Assembly: GCA_030646715.1 (NCBI GenBank) | Contig: JAUSLJ010000033.1 | Location: forward strand, 124,001-188,000 | Source of the DNA: Agitococcus sp. | GTDB taxonomy: Bacteria; Pseudomonadota; Gammaproteobacteria; Pseudomonadales; Moraxellaceae | Reading direction: 5' to 3' | Length of the DNA stretch: 64,000 nt | Part shown: positions 22,329-35,448 of the stretch, one piece after another | How the letters are laid out: each line of letters starts with the position of its first letter | Numbering within the stretch: the stretch's first letter is position 1 | The notes under the pieces: model-generated | The model's input: only the letters and a program-made list of their open reading frames with translations | Database searches by the model: none | What the model was told of the DNA's origin: nothing | Translations under genes and position numbers: made by a program

Positions 22329-23873
22329 ATGCAGCAACTGAATCCCTCCGAGATCAGCTCGCTCATTAAACAGCGTATTAGCGATCTCAACACCACTGCT
22401 GAAGCCCGCAATGAAGGCACAGTGGTCAAAGTATCTGATGGTATCGTCCGCATCCACGGCTTAGCCGATGTTATGTATGGCGAAATGATTGAGTTCGACG
22501 GCGGCATCTTCGGTATGGCTCTTAACTTAGAGCAAGATTCGGTTGGTGCTGTTGTTTTGGGTGACTACTTAAACCTGCAAGAAGGTCAAAAAGTACGTTG
22601 CACAGGTCGTATCTTAGAAGTTCCCGTCGGTCCAGAGTTATTGGGTCGTGTGGTTGATGCTCTAGGTACACCGATTGATGGCAAAGGCCCAATCAACGCT
22701 AAAATGACTGATGCTGTGGAAAAAGTAGCACCAGGCGTTATTTGGCGTAAATCGGTTGATCAACCTGTACAAACAGGTTACAAAGCAGTTGATGCGATGA
22801 TTCCGATTGGCCGTGGTCAACGTGAATTGATCATTGGTGACCGTCAAACGGGTAAAACCGCGATGGCTATCGACGCGATCATTGCTCAAAAAGACTCAGG
22901 CATTAAGTGCGTGTACGTTGCTATTGGTCAAAAACAATCGACCATCGCTAACGTAGTACGTAAACTTGAACAATACGGCGCAATGGCTTATACCACTGTT
23001 GTCGCAGCGTCTGCTTCTGAACCTGCCGCGATGTTATTCTTAGCTCCGTACTCTGGCTGTACAATGGGCGAATACTTCCGTGACCGTGGTGAAGATGCAC
23101 TAATCATTTATGATGATTTGTCGAAACAAGCGGTTGCTTATCGTCAAATTTCCTTGTTATTACGTCGTCCACCGGGCCGTGAAGCGTACCCAGGTGACGT
23201 GTTCTATCTCCATTCCCGTTTACTTGAGCGTGCATCACGCGTCAGTGAAGAGTATGTTGAGAAGTTCACTAACGGTGAAGTGAAAGGTAAAACGGGTTCG
23301 TTAACTGCGTTGCCAATCATTGAAACGCAAGCAGGTGACGTATCTGCATTCGTACCAACTAACGTAATTTCGATTACTGACGGTCAGATTTTCTTAGAAA
23401 CCAGTTTGTTTAACTCAGGTATTCGTCCTGCGGTTAACGCGGGTATCTCGGTATCTCGTGTTGGTGGTGCTGCACAAACGAAAATCATCAAGAAATTGGC
23501 GGGTGGTATTCGTACCTCGTTGGCTCAATACCGTGAATTGGCGGCCTTTGCTCAGTTTGCTTCTGACTTGGACGAAGCAACACGTAAGCAATTGGAGCAC
23601 GGTCAACGTGTGACCGAATTGATGAAACAAAAGCAATATGCACCGTTAGGTATTGCTGATATGTCACTCTCGATTTTTGCTGCGAACGAAGGTTTCTTGA
23701 CTGACGTGCCTGTTGCTAAAATTGGTGCTTTTGAAGCGGCATTACATAGCTATATGAATAGTCAGCATAAAGCGTTGATGGATAACATCAATGCCACGGC
23801 TAACTACGATAAAGACATTGAAGCTGAGCTACGTAAAGGCATAACAACCTTCAAAGCTACTCAGTCTTGGTAA
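22329..23873 (+). CDS. atpA: F1Fo ATP synthase subunit alpha
   Basis: 514 aa; [11 protein letters not shown], canonical alpha subunit. Confidence 0.99.
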   Translation: MQQLNPSEISSLIKQRISDLNTTAEARNEGTVVKVSDGIVRIHGLADVMYGEMIEFDGGIFGMALNLEQDSVGAVVLGDYLNLQEGQKVRCTGRILEVPVGPELLGRVVDALGTPIDGKGPINAKMTDAVEKVAPGVIWRKSVDQPVQTGYKAVDAMIPIGRGQRELIIGDRQTGKTAMAIDAIIAQKDSGIKCVYVAIGQKQSTIANVVRKLEQYGAMAYTTVVAASASEPAAMLFLAPYSGCTMGEYFRDRGEDALIIYDDLSKQAVAYRQISLLLRRPPGREAYPGDVFYLHSRLLERASRVSEEYVEKFTNGEVKGKTGSLTALPIIETQAGDVSAFVPTNVISITDGQIFLETSLFNSGIRPAVNAGISVSRVGGAAQTKIIKKLAGGIRTSLAQYRELAAFAQFASDLDEATRKQLEHGQRVTELMKQKQYAPLGIADMSLSIFAANEGFLTDVPVAKIGAFEAALHSYMNSQHKALMDNINATANYDKDIEAELRKGITTFKATQSW

Positions 23874-23937
23874 GCATCCAAGATAATGCCGATAACTGTT
23901 CGTGACAGTATCGGCGTAATCCGTTAATGGTGAGACT

Positions 23938-24807
23938 ATGGCTAGCTTAAAAGAAATTCGTAGCAAAGTAGTAAGCATTAAAAGTACGCAGAAAATTACC
24001 AAAGCCATGCAAATGGTGGCTGCGTCTAAAATGCGTAGAGCGCAAGAGCGTATGTCGGCTGGTCGCCCGTATGCAGATAAAATGCGCCGCGTGATTGCCC
24101 ATTTAGTACAAGCGAATCCTGAGTACAAGCACACCTATATGGTGGAGCGTCCAGTGAAGCGTGTGGGTTATATCATCGTGTCTTCTGATCGTGGCTTGTG
24201 TGGTGGTTTGAACATCAATTTGTTCAAGCGCACTGTACAGTCCGTGAAGTCATGGCGCGAGCAAGGCGTAGAGGCTGAATTTTGCCTGATTGGTCAAAAA
24301 GCGACAACGTTCTTTAAAACAGTGGGCGGTAAAGTCACTGGGGTCAAAACCCAATTGGGTGATGCACCGACAGTGGAACAGTTGATTGGTGCGATACATG
24401 TGATGTTGGAAGCCTTTGAAAAAGGCGAGATTGACCGTATTTATTTGGTCAATAACCAATTTGTCAACACCATGACACAAAAGCCTTTGGTGAATCAATT
24501 AGTTCCGTTAAACGTCTCAAGTGATGACCATCTCTTGAAGCGTCAACATACATGGGATTATTTGTATGAGCCCGATGCTGCGCCCTTGCTAGATGCTTTG
24601 ATGGTGCGATTTGTTGAATCGCAAGTTTATCAAGGTGTTGTCGAGAATATAGCCTGTGAACAGGCTGCCCGTATGGTGGCGATGAAAGCCGCAACGGATA
24701 ACGCAGGTGAGCTGATTCGTAGCTTGCAGTTGGTGTATAACAAACTGCGTCAGGCCGCGATTACGCGTGAAATTTCTGAAATCGTTGGCGGAGCCGCCGC
24801 GGTTTAA
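23938..24807 (+). CDS. atpG: F1Fo ATP synthase subunit gamma
   Basis: 289 aa; [47 protein letters not shown]. Confidence 0.98.
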   Translation: MASLKEIRSKVVSIKSTQKITKAMQMVAASKMRRAQERMSAGRPYADKMRRVIAHLVQANPEYKHTYMVERPVKRVGYIIVSSDRGLCGGLNINLFKRTVQSVKSWREQGVEAEFCLIGQKATTFFKTVGGKVTGVKTQLGDAPTVEQLIGAIHVMLEAFEKGEIDRIYLVNNQFVNTMTQKPLVNQLVPLNVSSDDHLLKRQHTWDYLYEPDAAPLLDALMVRFVESQVYQGVVENIACEQAARMVAMKAATDNAGELIRSLQLVYNKLRQAAITREISEIVGGAAAV

Positions 24808-24808
24808 A

Positions 24809-24885
24809 TTAGGACTTAGGTAAAACTCGGTTGTTTGATACTTGTTATATCCATAATGATTTCAAGCGACAGGCGTAAGTCCTAA
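24809..24885. repeat. MITE-like element with TTAGGACTTA/TAAGTCCTAA terminal inverted repeats
   Basis: 10-bp perfect TIRs at 24809-24818 and 24876-24885, in the atpG-atpD intergenic region. Confidence 0.7.
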
Positions 24886-24918
24886 GAACAGTATTTGCCA
24901 GTTTAAGAGCTAGTTTAA

Positions 24919-26325
<1,407 letters not shown>

Positions 26326-26330
26326 CTGTT

Positions 26331-26369
26331 TTAGGACATATACTTTTCAGTGAAACGTGTAAGTCCTGA
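26331..26369. repeat. Short/degenerate GGACTTA-family element
   Basis: TTAGGAC...GTCCTGA, 39 nt, between atpD and atpC. Confidence 0.45.
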
Positions 26370-26400
26370 CTTTTGGCTAGATAGAGTGGAGGCGACATAA

Positions 26401-26820
26401 ATGGCAAATTGCGTACACTGCGACATCGTTAGCGTCAAAGAAGCTATTTACTCAGGTAGTGTGCAGATGATTATTGCGCATGGCCGTGCAGGTGACTTGG
26501 GTGTTCTTGCTGGACACGCACCGTTGCTAACACAGTTAAAGCCTGGCCCCGTCCGCGTCATTAAAGAAAATGGCGAAGAAGTCGTGTTTTATGTCTCGGG
26601 TGGTATTTTAGAGGTTCAGCCTCGCGTATTTACCATTTTGGCTGATACCGCCATACGGGCAGAAAACATTGATGAAGCGGCGGCGATTGAAGCGCGTACT
26701 GCGGCCTTAGCGGCTTTGCAAAACCAAAAATCCGAAATGGATACTGCGGCTGCATTAGCGACTTTGGCAGAAATCGCAGGTCAAATACGCACGATTCAAC
26801 AAATGAAAAATCGTGCATAG
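26401..26820 (+). CDS. atpC: F1Fo ATP synthase subunit epsilon
   Basis: 139 aa; epsilon beta-sandwich plus C-terminal helices; last gene of operon. Confidence 0.97.
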   Translation: MANCVHCDIVSVKEAIYSGSVQMIIAHGRAGDLGVLAGHAPLLTQLKPGPVRVIKENGEEVVFYVSGGILEVQPRVFTILADTAIRAENIDEAAAIEARTAALAALQNQKSEMDTAAALATLAEIAGQIRTIQQMKNRA

Positions 26821-26867
26821 TTCGTGGTGTTTGTTGTATTGTTGACATCAGCAATGCACAGAACCAT

Positions 26868-26903
26868 AAAAAGGGTAGCTTTATGCTGCCCTTTTTGTTT
26901 TTG
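26868..26903 (+). terminator. Rho-independent terminator of the atp operon
   Basis: AAAAAGGGTAGC tttat GCTGCCCTTTTT followed by a T-rich tract. Confidence 0.85.
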
Positions 26904-26928
26904 AAAAAAATCTAACAGGTGAATACAG

Positions 26929-28299
26929 ATGGAACTGAGCGTTCTCATTCTTGCGGCGGGTAAAGGTACTCGCATGAAATCAATTCTTCCCAAAGTCATG
27001 CAACCTTTAGCAGGAAAGCCTTTGTTGGCGCACGTTTTAGCAACGGCTAAACAACTGCAATCCCAGCGGACTATTGTGGTTTATGGTCATGGCGGTGAGT
27101 TAGTACAACAACACTTTAGCGATGAATCTATTGGTTGGGCATTACAGGCGGAACAAAAGGGCACAGGTCACGCCGTACAAGTAGCGTTATCGCAATTGCC
27201 CGAAACAGGTAAAACCTTAATTCTCTATGGTGATGTACCGCTAACAACCACCACAACACTAGAAAAATTATTAGCCTTAGTGACCGATGACAATAGTTTA
27301 GGATTGTTGAGTGTCACTTTAGATAATCCAACAGGTTATGGTCGTATTGTCCGCGAAGCAGGCTTAGTGCAACGTATTGTGGAGCAAAAAGATGCGTCAG
27401 AGCAAGAAAAGCTCATTGCCGAAGTCAACACAGGTATTTTGTGCGTACCGAATAAGCACTTACATACATGGTTGCCAACCCTTAAAAACACTAATGCTCA
27501 AGGCGAATATTATCTAACGGATATTATTGCTTTGGCGGTGGCTGATGGGATCACCGTGCAAACCCATCAGCCGACTGCGGCATGGGAGGTAGAAGGTATT
27601 AACGATAAATTACAGTTGGCGACTTTAGAACGTGTTTATCAACGCCTGCAAGCGGATAATTTAATGCGTGCAGGTGCTACGATTATTGACCCCAATCGTT
27701 TTGATGTTCGTGGCACGGTAATTATTGGTATGGATGTTTCTTTTGATATTAATGTCATCTTAGAAGGTCATAATCAGTTGGGTAATGGTGTACACATCGG
27801 CGCAAACTGTAGCCTGAAAAACTGCACTTTGGGTGATGGTGTCGTGATTAAAGCGAATTCTGTGTTAGAAGGAGCGGTGATTGGTAACCATGCTGATGTC
27901 GGGCCTTTTGCTCGTCTTCGTGCAGGCACACAATTGGCGGCAAATGTTCATATTGGTAATTTTGTCGAAGTCAAAAATACCGTGATGCACGAAGGTGCAA
28001 AAGCTGGTCATTTGAGTTATATCGGTGATGCCGAAGTGGGCGCACGCGCTAATATTGGTGCGGGGACAATTACTTGTAATTATGATGGCGCGACCAAATC
28101 AAAAACCATGATTGGTGCTGATGCCTTTATTGGCTCTAATGCGTCATTGGTTGCACCCGTTACGATTGGCGAGGGCGCAACAACAGGTGCAGGTTCTGCA
28201 ATTAGCAAAGATGTACCTGCGCATAGTTTGGCAATAGGGCGCGGCATTCAACGTAATATTGAAGGCTGGCAGCGTCCGCGTAAAATAGTTAGTGATTAG
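26929..28299 (+). CDS. glmU: Bifunctional GlcNAc-1-P uridyltransferase / glucosamine-1-P acetyltransferase
   Basis: 456 aa; [13 protein letters not shown]; left-handed beta-helix C-terminus; [13 protein letters not shown]. Confidence 0.98.
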   Translation: MELSVLILAAGKGTRMKSILPKVMQPLAGKPLLAHVLATAKQLQSQRTIVVYGHGGELVQQHFSDESIGWALQAEQKGTGHAVQVALSQLPETGKTLILYGDVPLTTTTTLEKLLALVTDDNSLGLLSVTLDNPTGYGRIVREAGLVQRIVEQKDASEQEKLIAEVNTGILCVPNKHLHTWLPTLKNTNAQGEYYLTDIIALAVADGITVQTHQPTAAWEVEGINDKLQLATLERVYQRLQADNLMRAGATIIDPNRFDVRGTVIIGMDVSFDINVILEGHNQLGNGVHIGANCSLKNCTLGDGVVIKANSVLEGAVIGNHADVGPFARLRAGTQLAANVHIGNFVEVKNTVMHEGAKAGHLSYIGDAEVGARANIGAGTITCNYDGATKSKTMIGADAFIGSNASLVAPVTIGEGATTGAGSAISKDVPAHSLAIGRGIQRNIEGWQRPRKIVSD

Positions 28300-28383
28300 C
28301 ATTAGTAATCCAAAGTTTGATGTTCATATATTTTTGATGACAGTTAGCAGATGACGGCTAATGGTCTGTAAGGAGTAGAGTTT

Positions 28384-30213
28384 ATGTGTGGAATCGTAGG
28401 CGCAGTCGCGGAACGTAATGTTACTGCTATTTTGATTGAAGGCCTGAAACGTCTTGAATATCGGGGTTACGACTCCGCAGGTTTGGCGGTTATTGATAAG
28501 GCTAGTATTGTTCGTGAACGTCGTTCTGGCAAAGTAAAAGAATTAGAAGCTGCGGTTGAGCAAGCACAAGTTAATGGCCATATTGGTATTGCCCATACCC
28601 GTTGGGCAACACATGGCGCGCCCACACAAGATAATGCCCATCCCCATGTGTCGGGTGATGTTGCGGTAGTGCATAACGGTATTATTGAAAATTATGAAGA
28701 ATTGCGCACTGAGTTAAGAGTGCAAGGCTATGTCTTTGTTTCACAAACCGATACCGAAGTTGTTGCTCATTTAGTACATCGTGAACTAGAGAAAACACAA
28801 GAGTTATTAGCGGCTGTAAAAGAGGCCATTAAACACCTAGATGGCGCGTATGCACTCGGTATTATTCATGCGTCTGAGCCAGAGCGTTTAATTGCTGTAC
28901 GTCAAGGCTCGCCATTAGTGGTGGGTCTGGGTATTGGTGAGAATTTCATTGGTTCAGATCAGTTAGCGTTATTGCCTGTTACCAATCGTTTTATTTATTT
29001 AGAAGATGGTGATGTCATTGAGTTGCGTCGTGAGTCCGTCATTATTTATGATCGTTACGATAGTGTGGTTCAGCGTGAAGCAACAGAATTAGATGCTCAG
29101 TTGCATCACAGCGACAAAGCAGGTTATCGCCATTATATGCTCAAAGAAATTTACGAGCAGCCACAGGCGATTCAACGCACCTTAGAAGGTCGTATCCAAG
29201 AAAGTGGTTTGATTAATGAGCAGGCGTTTGGTGGCAATGCCGCTGAAGTTTTTGCCAAAGTGAAGCATATTCAAATTATTGCTTGTGGCACGAGCTATCA
29301 TGCAGGTTATGTCGCGCGTTATTGGTTTGAAGGTATTGCTGGCATTTCGTGTAATGTTGAAGTGGCGAGTGAATATCGTTATCGGACTTCAGTATTGCCT
29401 GCTGATACCTTGTTTGTCACCATTTCTCAATCGGGCGAAACAGCAGATACGTTAGCTGCCCTCCGTGAAGCCAAAAAGCAAGGTATTTTGGCTTCGCTGT
29501 GTATTTGTAATGTCCCTACATCGACGTTAGTGCGTGAGTCAAACCTGTCGTTTATTACCCATGCAGGGCCAGAAATTGGTGTTGCATCAACAAAAGCATT
29601 TACGACGCAGTTAGTTGCCTTGATGTTATTGGTTTTGTCGGCAGGTAAAGCTCGAGGTTTAGCCGCTGAAACAGAAATTCGTATCGTTCGTCAATTGCAA
29701 AATTTACCTGTTGTCCTTGACAGTGTTTTGGCAATGGATAAAGCGATTGAACGTATTGCCGAAGAGTTTGGCGAAAAGCACCATACTTTATTTTTGGGAC
29801 GTGGCGCGCAATATCCTGTTGCGATGGAGGGGGCATTAAAGCTGAAAGAAATTTCTTATATTCATGCCGAAGCTTATCCCGCAGGTGAGTTAAAACACGG
29901 GCCATTGGCGTTAGTTGACCATGATATGCCTGTGGTGGCGATTGCGCCCAATAATGATTTGATTGATAAGTTGAAGTCGAATTTACAAGAAGTGCGTGCG
30001 CGGGCAGGCGTGTTGTATGTGTTTGCTGATCATAAAGTGCTGATTACACCTGAGCCTGGCCTAAAAGTGTTTCCTATGCCGAGTGTTGCCGATGAAGTTG
30101 CGCCGATTGTTTATACTATCCCGCTGCAATTATTGTCCTATCATGTGGCAGTGATTAAAGGAACAGATGTTGATCAGCCGCGTAATTTGGCGAAGTCGGT
30201 GACTGTGGAATAA
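28384..30213 (+). CDS. glmS: Glutamine-fructose-6-phosphate aminotransferase
   Basis: 609 aa; [13 protein letters not shown]; two SIS domains; [12 protein letters not shown]-terminus. Confidence 0.99.
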   Translation: MCGIVGAVAERNVTAILIEGLKRLEYRGYDSAGLAVIDKASIVRERRSGKVKELEAAVEQAQVNGHIGIAHTRWATHGAPTQDNAHPHVSGDVAVVHNGIIENYEELRTELRVQGYVFVSQTDTEVVAHLVHRELEKTQELLAAVKEAIKHLDGAYALGIIHASEPERLIAVRQGSPLVVGLGIGENFIGSDQLALLPVTNRFIYLEDGDVIELRRESVIIYDRYDSVVQREATELDAQLHHSDKAGYRHYMLKEIYEQPQAIQRTLEGRIQESGLINEQAFGGNAAEVFAKVKHIQIIACGTSYHAGYVARYWFEGIAGISCNVEVASEYRYRTSVLPADTLFVTISQSGETADTLAALREAKKQGILASLCICNVPTSTLVRESNLSFITHAGPEIGVASTKAFTTQLVALMLLVLSAGKARGLAAETEIRIVRQLQNLPVVLDSVLAMDKAIERIAEEFGEKHHTLFLGRGAQYPVAMEGALKLKEISYIHAEAYPAGELKHGPLALVDHDMPVVAIAPNNDLIDKLKSNLQEVRARAGVLYVFADHKVLITPEPGLKVFPMPSVADEVAPIVYTIPLQLLSYHVAVIKGTDVDQPRNLAKSVTVE

Positions 30214-30229
30214 GTTAAGGCCTGAATAA

Positions 30230-31288
30230 ATGACGGTTTTAGTAACAGGTGGTGCAGGATTTATAGGCGGCAACTTTGTCTTAGATTGGCTGGCGCAGTC
30301 CGATGAGCTAGTCATCAATCTAGACAAATTAACCTATGCGGGAAATTTAGATACCTTGAAGTCTCTAAGTGAGGATGCCCGCCATGTTTTTGTCAAAGGG
30401 GATATTGGTGACAAGAGGGTGGTATCCGACTTATTGGCGCAATATCAACCGCGTGCGGTGATTAATTTTGCCGCCGAAAGTCATGTTGACCGTTCTATTG
30501 CGTCACCCGCCGAATTTATTCAAACCAATGTCTTGGGCACGTTTAATTTATTAGAGTCGGTGCGTGGTTATTGGCAGGAGTTACCCGAAGCCGAGAAATC
30601 AGCTTTCCGTTTTTTGCACGTTTCCACTGATGAAGTCTATGGCACATTATCACTGACAGATGCGCCATTTGCGGAAACGAATGCTTACGAACCTAATAGC
30701 CCTTATTCGGCGAGTAAAGCAGCCTCTGATCACCTCGTGCGCGCATGGCATCATACCTATGGCTTACCTGTAATTACCACCAATTGTAGTAATAATTACG
30801 GCCCTTATCACTTTCCCGAAAAGCTTATTCCTCTGGTTATTCTCAATGCCTTAGCAGGCAAACCCTTGCCTATTTATGGTGATGGTCAACAAATTCGAGA
30901 TTGGTTATATGTCAAAGATCACTGTGCCGCTATTCGTTGCGTCTTAGCTGCGGGACGATTAGGACAAACTTACAATGTCGGTGGCTGGAATGAAAAAGCC
31001 AATTTAGAGGTTGTTCAAACCATTTGTCAGATTTTGGATGAGCTCAAACCGAAAGCGTCAGGGCGGTACGCCGAACAAATTACCTTTGTCCAAGACCGTG
31101 CAGGGCATGACCGTCGTTATGCTATTGATGCGCGCAAGCTAGAACAAGAGTTGGGTTGGAAGCCAGCCGAAACCTTTGAAACGGGGATTCGTAAAACCGT
31201 GCAATGGTATTTAGAGCATAGGGATTGGGTTGAGAACGTCACCACAGGTGCTTATCGTCAATGGTTGACGCAACAATACGGGGTTTAA
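30230..31288 (+). CDS. rmlB: dTDP-glucose 4,6-dehydratase
   Basis: 352 aa; [38 protein letters not shown]. Confidence 0.98.
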   Translation: MTVLVTGGAGFIGGNFVLDWLAQSDELVINLDKLTYAGNLDTLKSLSEDARHVFVKGDIGDKRVVSDLLAQYQPRAVINFAAESHVDRSIASPAEFIQTNVLGTFNLLESVRGYWQELPEAEKSAFRFLHVSTDEVYGTLSLTDAPFAETNAYEPNSPYSASKAASDHLVRAWHHTYGLPVITTNCSNNYGPYHFPEKLIPLVILNALAGKPLPIYGDGQQIRDWLYVKDHCAAIRCVLAAGRLGQTYNVGGWNEKANLEVVQTICQILDELKPKASGRYAEQITFVQDRAGHDRRYAIDARKLEQELGWKPAETFETGIRKTVQWYLEHRDWVENVTTGAYRQWLTQQYGV

Positions 31289-31291
31289 GGG

Positions 31292-32173
31292 ATGAAAATC
31301 TTATTAACAGGGGTGACGGGTCAAGTAGGTTTTGAGCTACAAAGTGCGCTTGCATCTTTAGGTGAGGTCATTGCACTCACGCGGCAAGAGCTTGATTTGG
31401 CAGATGCCGCTAGTATTGTGTTGGTATTAAATCATTATCAGCCTGATATTATTGTTAATCCTGCGGCCTATACGGCGGTTGATAAAGCGGAAACAGAGAT
31501 TGCACAAGCCATGGCGATTAATGCCGATGCCCCCAAAGTTATGGCGGCTTGGGCAGAAAAAAATAACGCTTTTCTTGTGCATTATTCAACGGACTATGTT
31601 TTCGATGGCACTAAAGAAAGTCCTTATATTGAAAGTGACAACACCAATCCTCAATCAGTTTATGGCCATAGTAAATGCTTGGGCGAAGAAGCCATTCGAG
31701 CAACGACAGCACGACATCTGATTTTGCGTACCAGTTGGGTTTTTGGTGTTCATAGCCATAACTTTATGAAAACGATTTTACGCTTGGCAAAAGAAAAAGA
31801 GTCGTTAAATATAGTGGCTGACCAATGGGGTGCTCCCACCTCCGCCACATTAATCGCCGAATTAAGCGGGTTAATGATTCAACGTTATTTAGCATCGCCA
31901 ACGAGTTTTAACTATGGCACTTATCATCTGTCAGCATATGGTGCAACGACGTGGTATGACTATGCGCGTTATATTGTGCAATTAGCCTCAACCAAGCAAG
32001 TGCCGTTAATTGTCACCGAAAATGCTATTTATCCTATTCCAAGCTCCGCTTATCCTGTGCCTGCTGTGCGTCCTGCTAATTCACGCTTAGACTGTAATAA
32101 GTTGGCCAGTTATTTAGCGGTATCCATTCCTGACTGGCAACAAGGTGTTGCTAAAGTGATTGCTGCGCTGTAA
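31292..32173 (+). CDS. rmlD: dTDP-4-dehydrorhamnose reductase
   Basis: 293 aa; TGVTGQVGFEL; STDYVFDG; RTSWVFG. Confidence 0.96.
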   Translation: MKILLTGVTGQVGFELQSALASLGEVIALTRQELDLADAASIVLVLNHYQPDIIVNPAAYTAVDKAETEIAQAMAINADAPKVMAAWAEKNNAFLVHYSTDYVFDGTKESPYIESDNTNPQSVYGHSKCLGEEAIRATTARHLILRTSWVFGVHSHNFMKTILRLAKEKESLNIVADQWGAPTSATLIAELSGLMIQRYLASPTSFNYGTYHLSAYGATTWYDYARYIVQLASTKQVPLIVTENAIYPIPSSAYPVPAVRPANSRLDCNKLASYLAVSIPDWQQGVAKVIAAL

Positions 32174-32209
32174 ATATTAAGTTGATTACAATAATAAAGG
32201 CAGGTTGAT

Positions 32210-33082
32210 ATGCAACGTAAAGGCATTATTTTGGCAGGCGGTTCTGGCACACGCTTATATCCTGCAACACTCGCCATTAGTAAACAGTTATTACCAATTT
32301 ATGATAAACCAATGATTTATTATCCGTTGACGACGTTAATGTTGGCGGGTATTCAAGAAATTCTGATTATTTCTACCCCTCAAGATACCCCACGCTTTGA
32401 ACAGTTATTAGGTGATGGCAGTCAATGGGGCATTCAGTTGCAGTACATGGTTCAACCGAGTCCCGATGGATTAGCGCAAGCATTTATTTTAGGGGAGTCG
32501 TTTTTGAATGGTGCGCCTAGCGTGTTAGTTTTAGGTGATAATATTTATTACGGCCATGAATTTAGTAAACTATTGCAAGACGCTGCCAATAAAACCGAAG
32601 GGGCAACGGTTTTTGCATATCATGTGCGTGACCCTGAACGATATGGCGTGGTTGAGTTTGATGCCAATGGTCATGCGATGAGTTTAGAAGAAAAACCAAT
32701 CAAGCCTAAGTCTAATTATGCGGTCACAGGTTTGTATTTTTACGATGAAAAAGTCGTAGAAATTGCTAAAACGATTAAGCCTTCTGCACGTGGTGAGTTA
32801 GAAATAACCGATGTTAATTCGGCGTATTTACAAGCAGGAACGTTGGACGTGCAAACGATGGGGCGGGGTTATGCGTGGTTAGATACAGGTACACATGAGT
32901 CCTTGTTGGAGGCAAGTCAGTTTATTGCCACGATTGAAGCACGGCAAGGCTTAAAAGTTGCTTGTCCTGAAGAAATCGCCTTTAGACTAGGCTGGATAAC
33001 GGCAGAAGAACTATCAAAACTAGCACAGCCATTGAAAAAGAATAGTTATGGCCAATATCTGTTGGCTCTTTTGAATCCTTGA
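32210..33082 (+). CDS. rmlA: Glucose-1-phosphate thymidylyltransferase
   Basis: 290 aa; [20 protein letters not shown]. Confidence 0.98.
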   Translation: MQRKGIILAGGSGTRLYPATLAISKQLLPIYDKPMIYYPLTTLMLAGIQEILIISTPQDTPRFEQLLGDGSQWGIQLQYMVQPSPDGLAQAFILGESFLNGAPSVLVLGDNIYYGHEFSKLLQDAANKTEGATVFAYHVRDPERYGVVEFDANGHAMSLEEKPIKPKSNYAVTGLYFYDEKVVEIAKTIKPSARGELEITDVNSAYLQAGTLDVQTMGRGYAWLDTGTHESLLEASQFIATIEARQGLKVACPEEIAFRLGWITAEELSKLAQPLKKNSYGQYLLALLNP

Positions 33083-33094
33083 GAGTGCTACATT

Positions 33095-33640
33095 GTGAAC
33101 GTGATAGATACGATTATCCCAGACGTTAAAATTATTGAGCCAGCGGTCTTTGGCGATGAGCGTGGTTTCTTTTTTGAGAGTTTTAACCAAAGCAAATTTG
33201 AGGCGGCTATTGGTCGCTCCGTTAACTTTGTGCAAGATAATCATTCACGCTCGGTGAAAGGCGTATTAAGAGGCTTGCATTATCAATTGTCGCCCCATGC
33301 TCAAGCAAAACTGGTGCGTTGTACGGTGGGTGAGGTGTTTGATGTTGCGGTTGATATTCGCCAATGCTCAGCAACGTTTGGCCAATGGGTTGGTGTGCAT
33401 TTATCCGCAGAAAATAAACGTCAATTGTGGATTCCCGAAGGTTTTGCTCACGGATTTGTGACGCTGTCCGATGTGGCGGAATTTTTATATAAAACAACGG
33501 ATTATTACGCACCAGCCTATGAGCGTTGTTTGCTTTGGAGTGATGCGGATATTGGCATTTCTTGGCCAATAGATTATGCGCCACAACTGTCAGGAAAAGA
33601 TCAGCAGGGACTACCGTTTAAGCAAATTGAATGTGTGTAG
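33095..33640 (+). CDS. rmlC: dTDP-4-dehydrorhamnose 3,5-epimerase
   Basis: 181 aa; DERGFFFESFNQSKFE; GVLRGLHYQ; IPEGFAHGF. Confidence 0.98.
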   Translation: MNVIDTIIPDVKIIEPAVFGDERGFFFESFNQSKFEAAIGRSVNFVQDNHSRSVKGVLRGLHYQLSPHAQAKLVRCTVGEVFDVAVDIRQCSATFGQWVGVHLSAENKRQLWIPEGFAHGFVTLSDVAEFLYKTTDYYAPAYERCLLWSDADIGISWPIDYAPQLSGKDQQGLPFKQIECV

Positions 33641-33681
33641 ATGGGTAAAGGAACGCAATCCATCACCCTCAACACCTTAAC

Positions 33682-34062
33682 TCAAGCCAACACCAAAACA
33701 CCATCCATTTCTACCTGTGCGCCACGCGGTAACGAAGCAACACCAACCGCCGCACGCGCAGGATAGGGTTGAGTAAAATAGCGCGCCATAATCTCATTCA
33801 CCAACGCAAAATTGGCTAGGTCGATAAGAAAAATATTGATTTTAGCGATGTCTTGTAAGCTGCCGCCCGATGCTTCACACACGGCTTTTAGATTGTCAAA
33901 GACTTGAATAATTTGCGCTTCAATACCGTCTTTCAGTTGCATGGTTTGTGGGTCAAGGGCAATTTGGCCAGATAAATACACGGTATTGCCAACTTTAACC
34001 GCTTGCGAATAAGTACCAATAGCGGCAGGGGCGAGGTCGGTACTGATAATAGAACGTGACAT
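33682..34062 (-). CDS. ridA: RidA/YjgF-family reactive intermediate deaminase
   Basis: 126 aa; [45 protein letters not shown]. Confidence 0.95.
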   Translation of the reverse strand: MSRSIISTDLAPAAIGTYSQAVKVGNTVYLSGQIALDPQTMQLKDGIEAQIIQVFDNLKAVCEASGGSLQDIAKINIFLIDLANFALVNEIMARYFTQPYPARAAVGVASLPRGAQVEMDGVLVLA

Positions 34063-34077
34063 AATGAAATTCCTAGA

Positions 34078-35448
34078 CTATTGCAGCATAAAGGTGCGGT
34101 ATTCTAACTCATCAAAGACTTTATCTAAGTATCTAAAACCCAACATAATACAAATCAGTAATGCTGCTGCCAAACCGTAACCATAGAATTTTGGCCCTAA
34201 ATACAGGGTAAGTCCCGTAAATACACCGTTTAAAATGACAAATAATCCCGTTAACACTAAAACAATACGGCGTTTATCTAAATAAAAGAACACATTGAGT
34301 ACGCCCAAAAACACCACTTGCAAGCCAACACTGATTAAATTGACAAACAATAATGGCAAATATAACAAGGAGATATGTAGGGTGTTCAAAATAATTTCGC
34401 CCGCGACAAACACCGTTAACGCGGCAATACTTTGAATTTTAATGATTTGATAAATGCCCTGACGGACAGTAAAGACCATTTCATTACGCATTTCTTCGAT
34501 ATATTCCAGCGAGCCACCATCACGCACGGCATTGTAGAAGTTGTCATAAAATTCAACAAAATCGGTTTCCATTTTCACTAAAAAAACGGCCATACCGGGA
34601 ATAATGGATAAGTAGGCTAAAAACACAGGAATGTCATAAATCAGGGACGCGCGTAAGGGGCCAATAATGGCTTGGCTAGTTGGCTCATAAAACCAAAACA
34701 TAAACTTATCGAGCCATAAACCAAAGTTATAAAAAAAACCGACCCACACTAAACTCCAAAATAAATAACGCTTATCCATAAAATCAAAGGCGATAAAATA
34801 ATCGGAAGGATAGTTGCGTAGAATCAAAATCACCATGCCAATCAATAAGATAAATTGGCCAAGTACAAAGCCGCCTAATAAACCTTCGAGGCCATAAGGC
34901 CGTAATAACAAGGCAAATAAAACCGTTGAGCCATAACCAATGGCAAATAAACTGACTATCGCTTTGTATTGTTTCATGCCTGATAAAAAGATGGTGGCAA
35001 TCCAAATATCACTCATCACCACAAAGCCCGCTAACATCAATAAGCGATACATAATGCTTTGATTGGGAAAGAGAAAAATAATCACCAATGTGCCAAACAG
35101 ACCTGTCAGTAACGTCACCCACATTAGTAAACCATTAAAATTGGGTAAGATGACATTCGCGCGTTTTTCAAATAAACGGTCGGCAGTAAAACGTGTAAAA
35201 GCGAGTTGAGCAAAACCTGTGAGTGTTAAACTAAAGGCAATTAAATAAGTAACACTGACCTGAAATTGAGTAATCAAAAACTCAGGCACGACCATCGACA
35301 CACTCATCAAACCAATGACCAGAATGCCAATAATCGACAATACCCAAGGACCTGAGCTAATAATGCCTGCATAAGCATAGGCTTGCATCATACCTAATAA
35401 GCTATCGCGCTTTAACAGTTTGCGCAGTTCAAAGCCGATACCCGCCAT
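34078..35448 (-). CDS. pelG: Pel polysaccharide transporter PelG
   Basis: 456 aa polytopic; MAGIGFELRKLLKRDSLLGMMQAYAYAGIISSGPWVLSIIGI. Confidence 0.93.
   Translation of the reverse strand: MAGIGFELRKLLKRDSLLGMMQAYAYAGIISSGPWVLSIIGILVIGLMSVSMVVPEFLITQFQVSVTYLIAFSLTLTGFAQLAFTRFTADRLFEKRANVILPNFNGLLMWVTLLTGLFGTLVIIFLFPNQSIMYRLLMLAGFVVMSDIWIATIFLSGMKQYKAIVSLFAIGYGSTVLFALLLRPYGLEGLLGGFVLGQFILLIGMVILILRNYPSDYFIAFDFMDKRYLFWSLVWVGFFYNFGLWLDKFMFWFYEPTSQAIIGPLRASLIYDIPVFLAYLSIIPGMAVFLVKMETDFVEFYDNFYNAVRDGGSLEYIEEMRNEMVFTVRQGIYQIIKIQSIAALTVFVAGEIILNTLHISLLYLPLLFVNLISVGLQVVFLGVLNVFFYLDKRRIVLVLTGLFVILNGVFTGLTLYLGPKFYGYGLAAALLICIMLGFRYLDKVFDELEYRTFMLQ

Noticed and set aside
28300-28383. glmS ribozyme/riboswitch or sRNA target upstream of glmS
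   Set aside because: 84-nt gap shows no recognisable glmS ribozyme core; Gram-negative glmS usually uses sRNAs that cannot be judged here.
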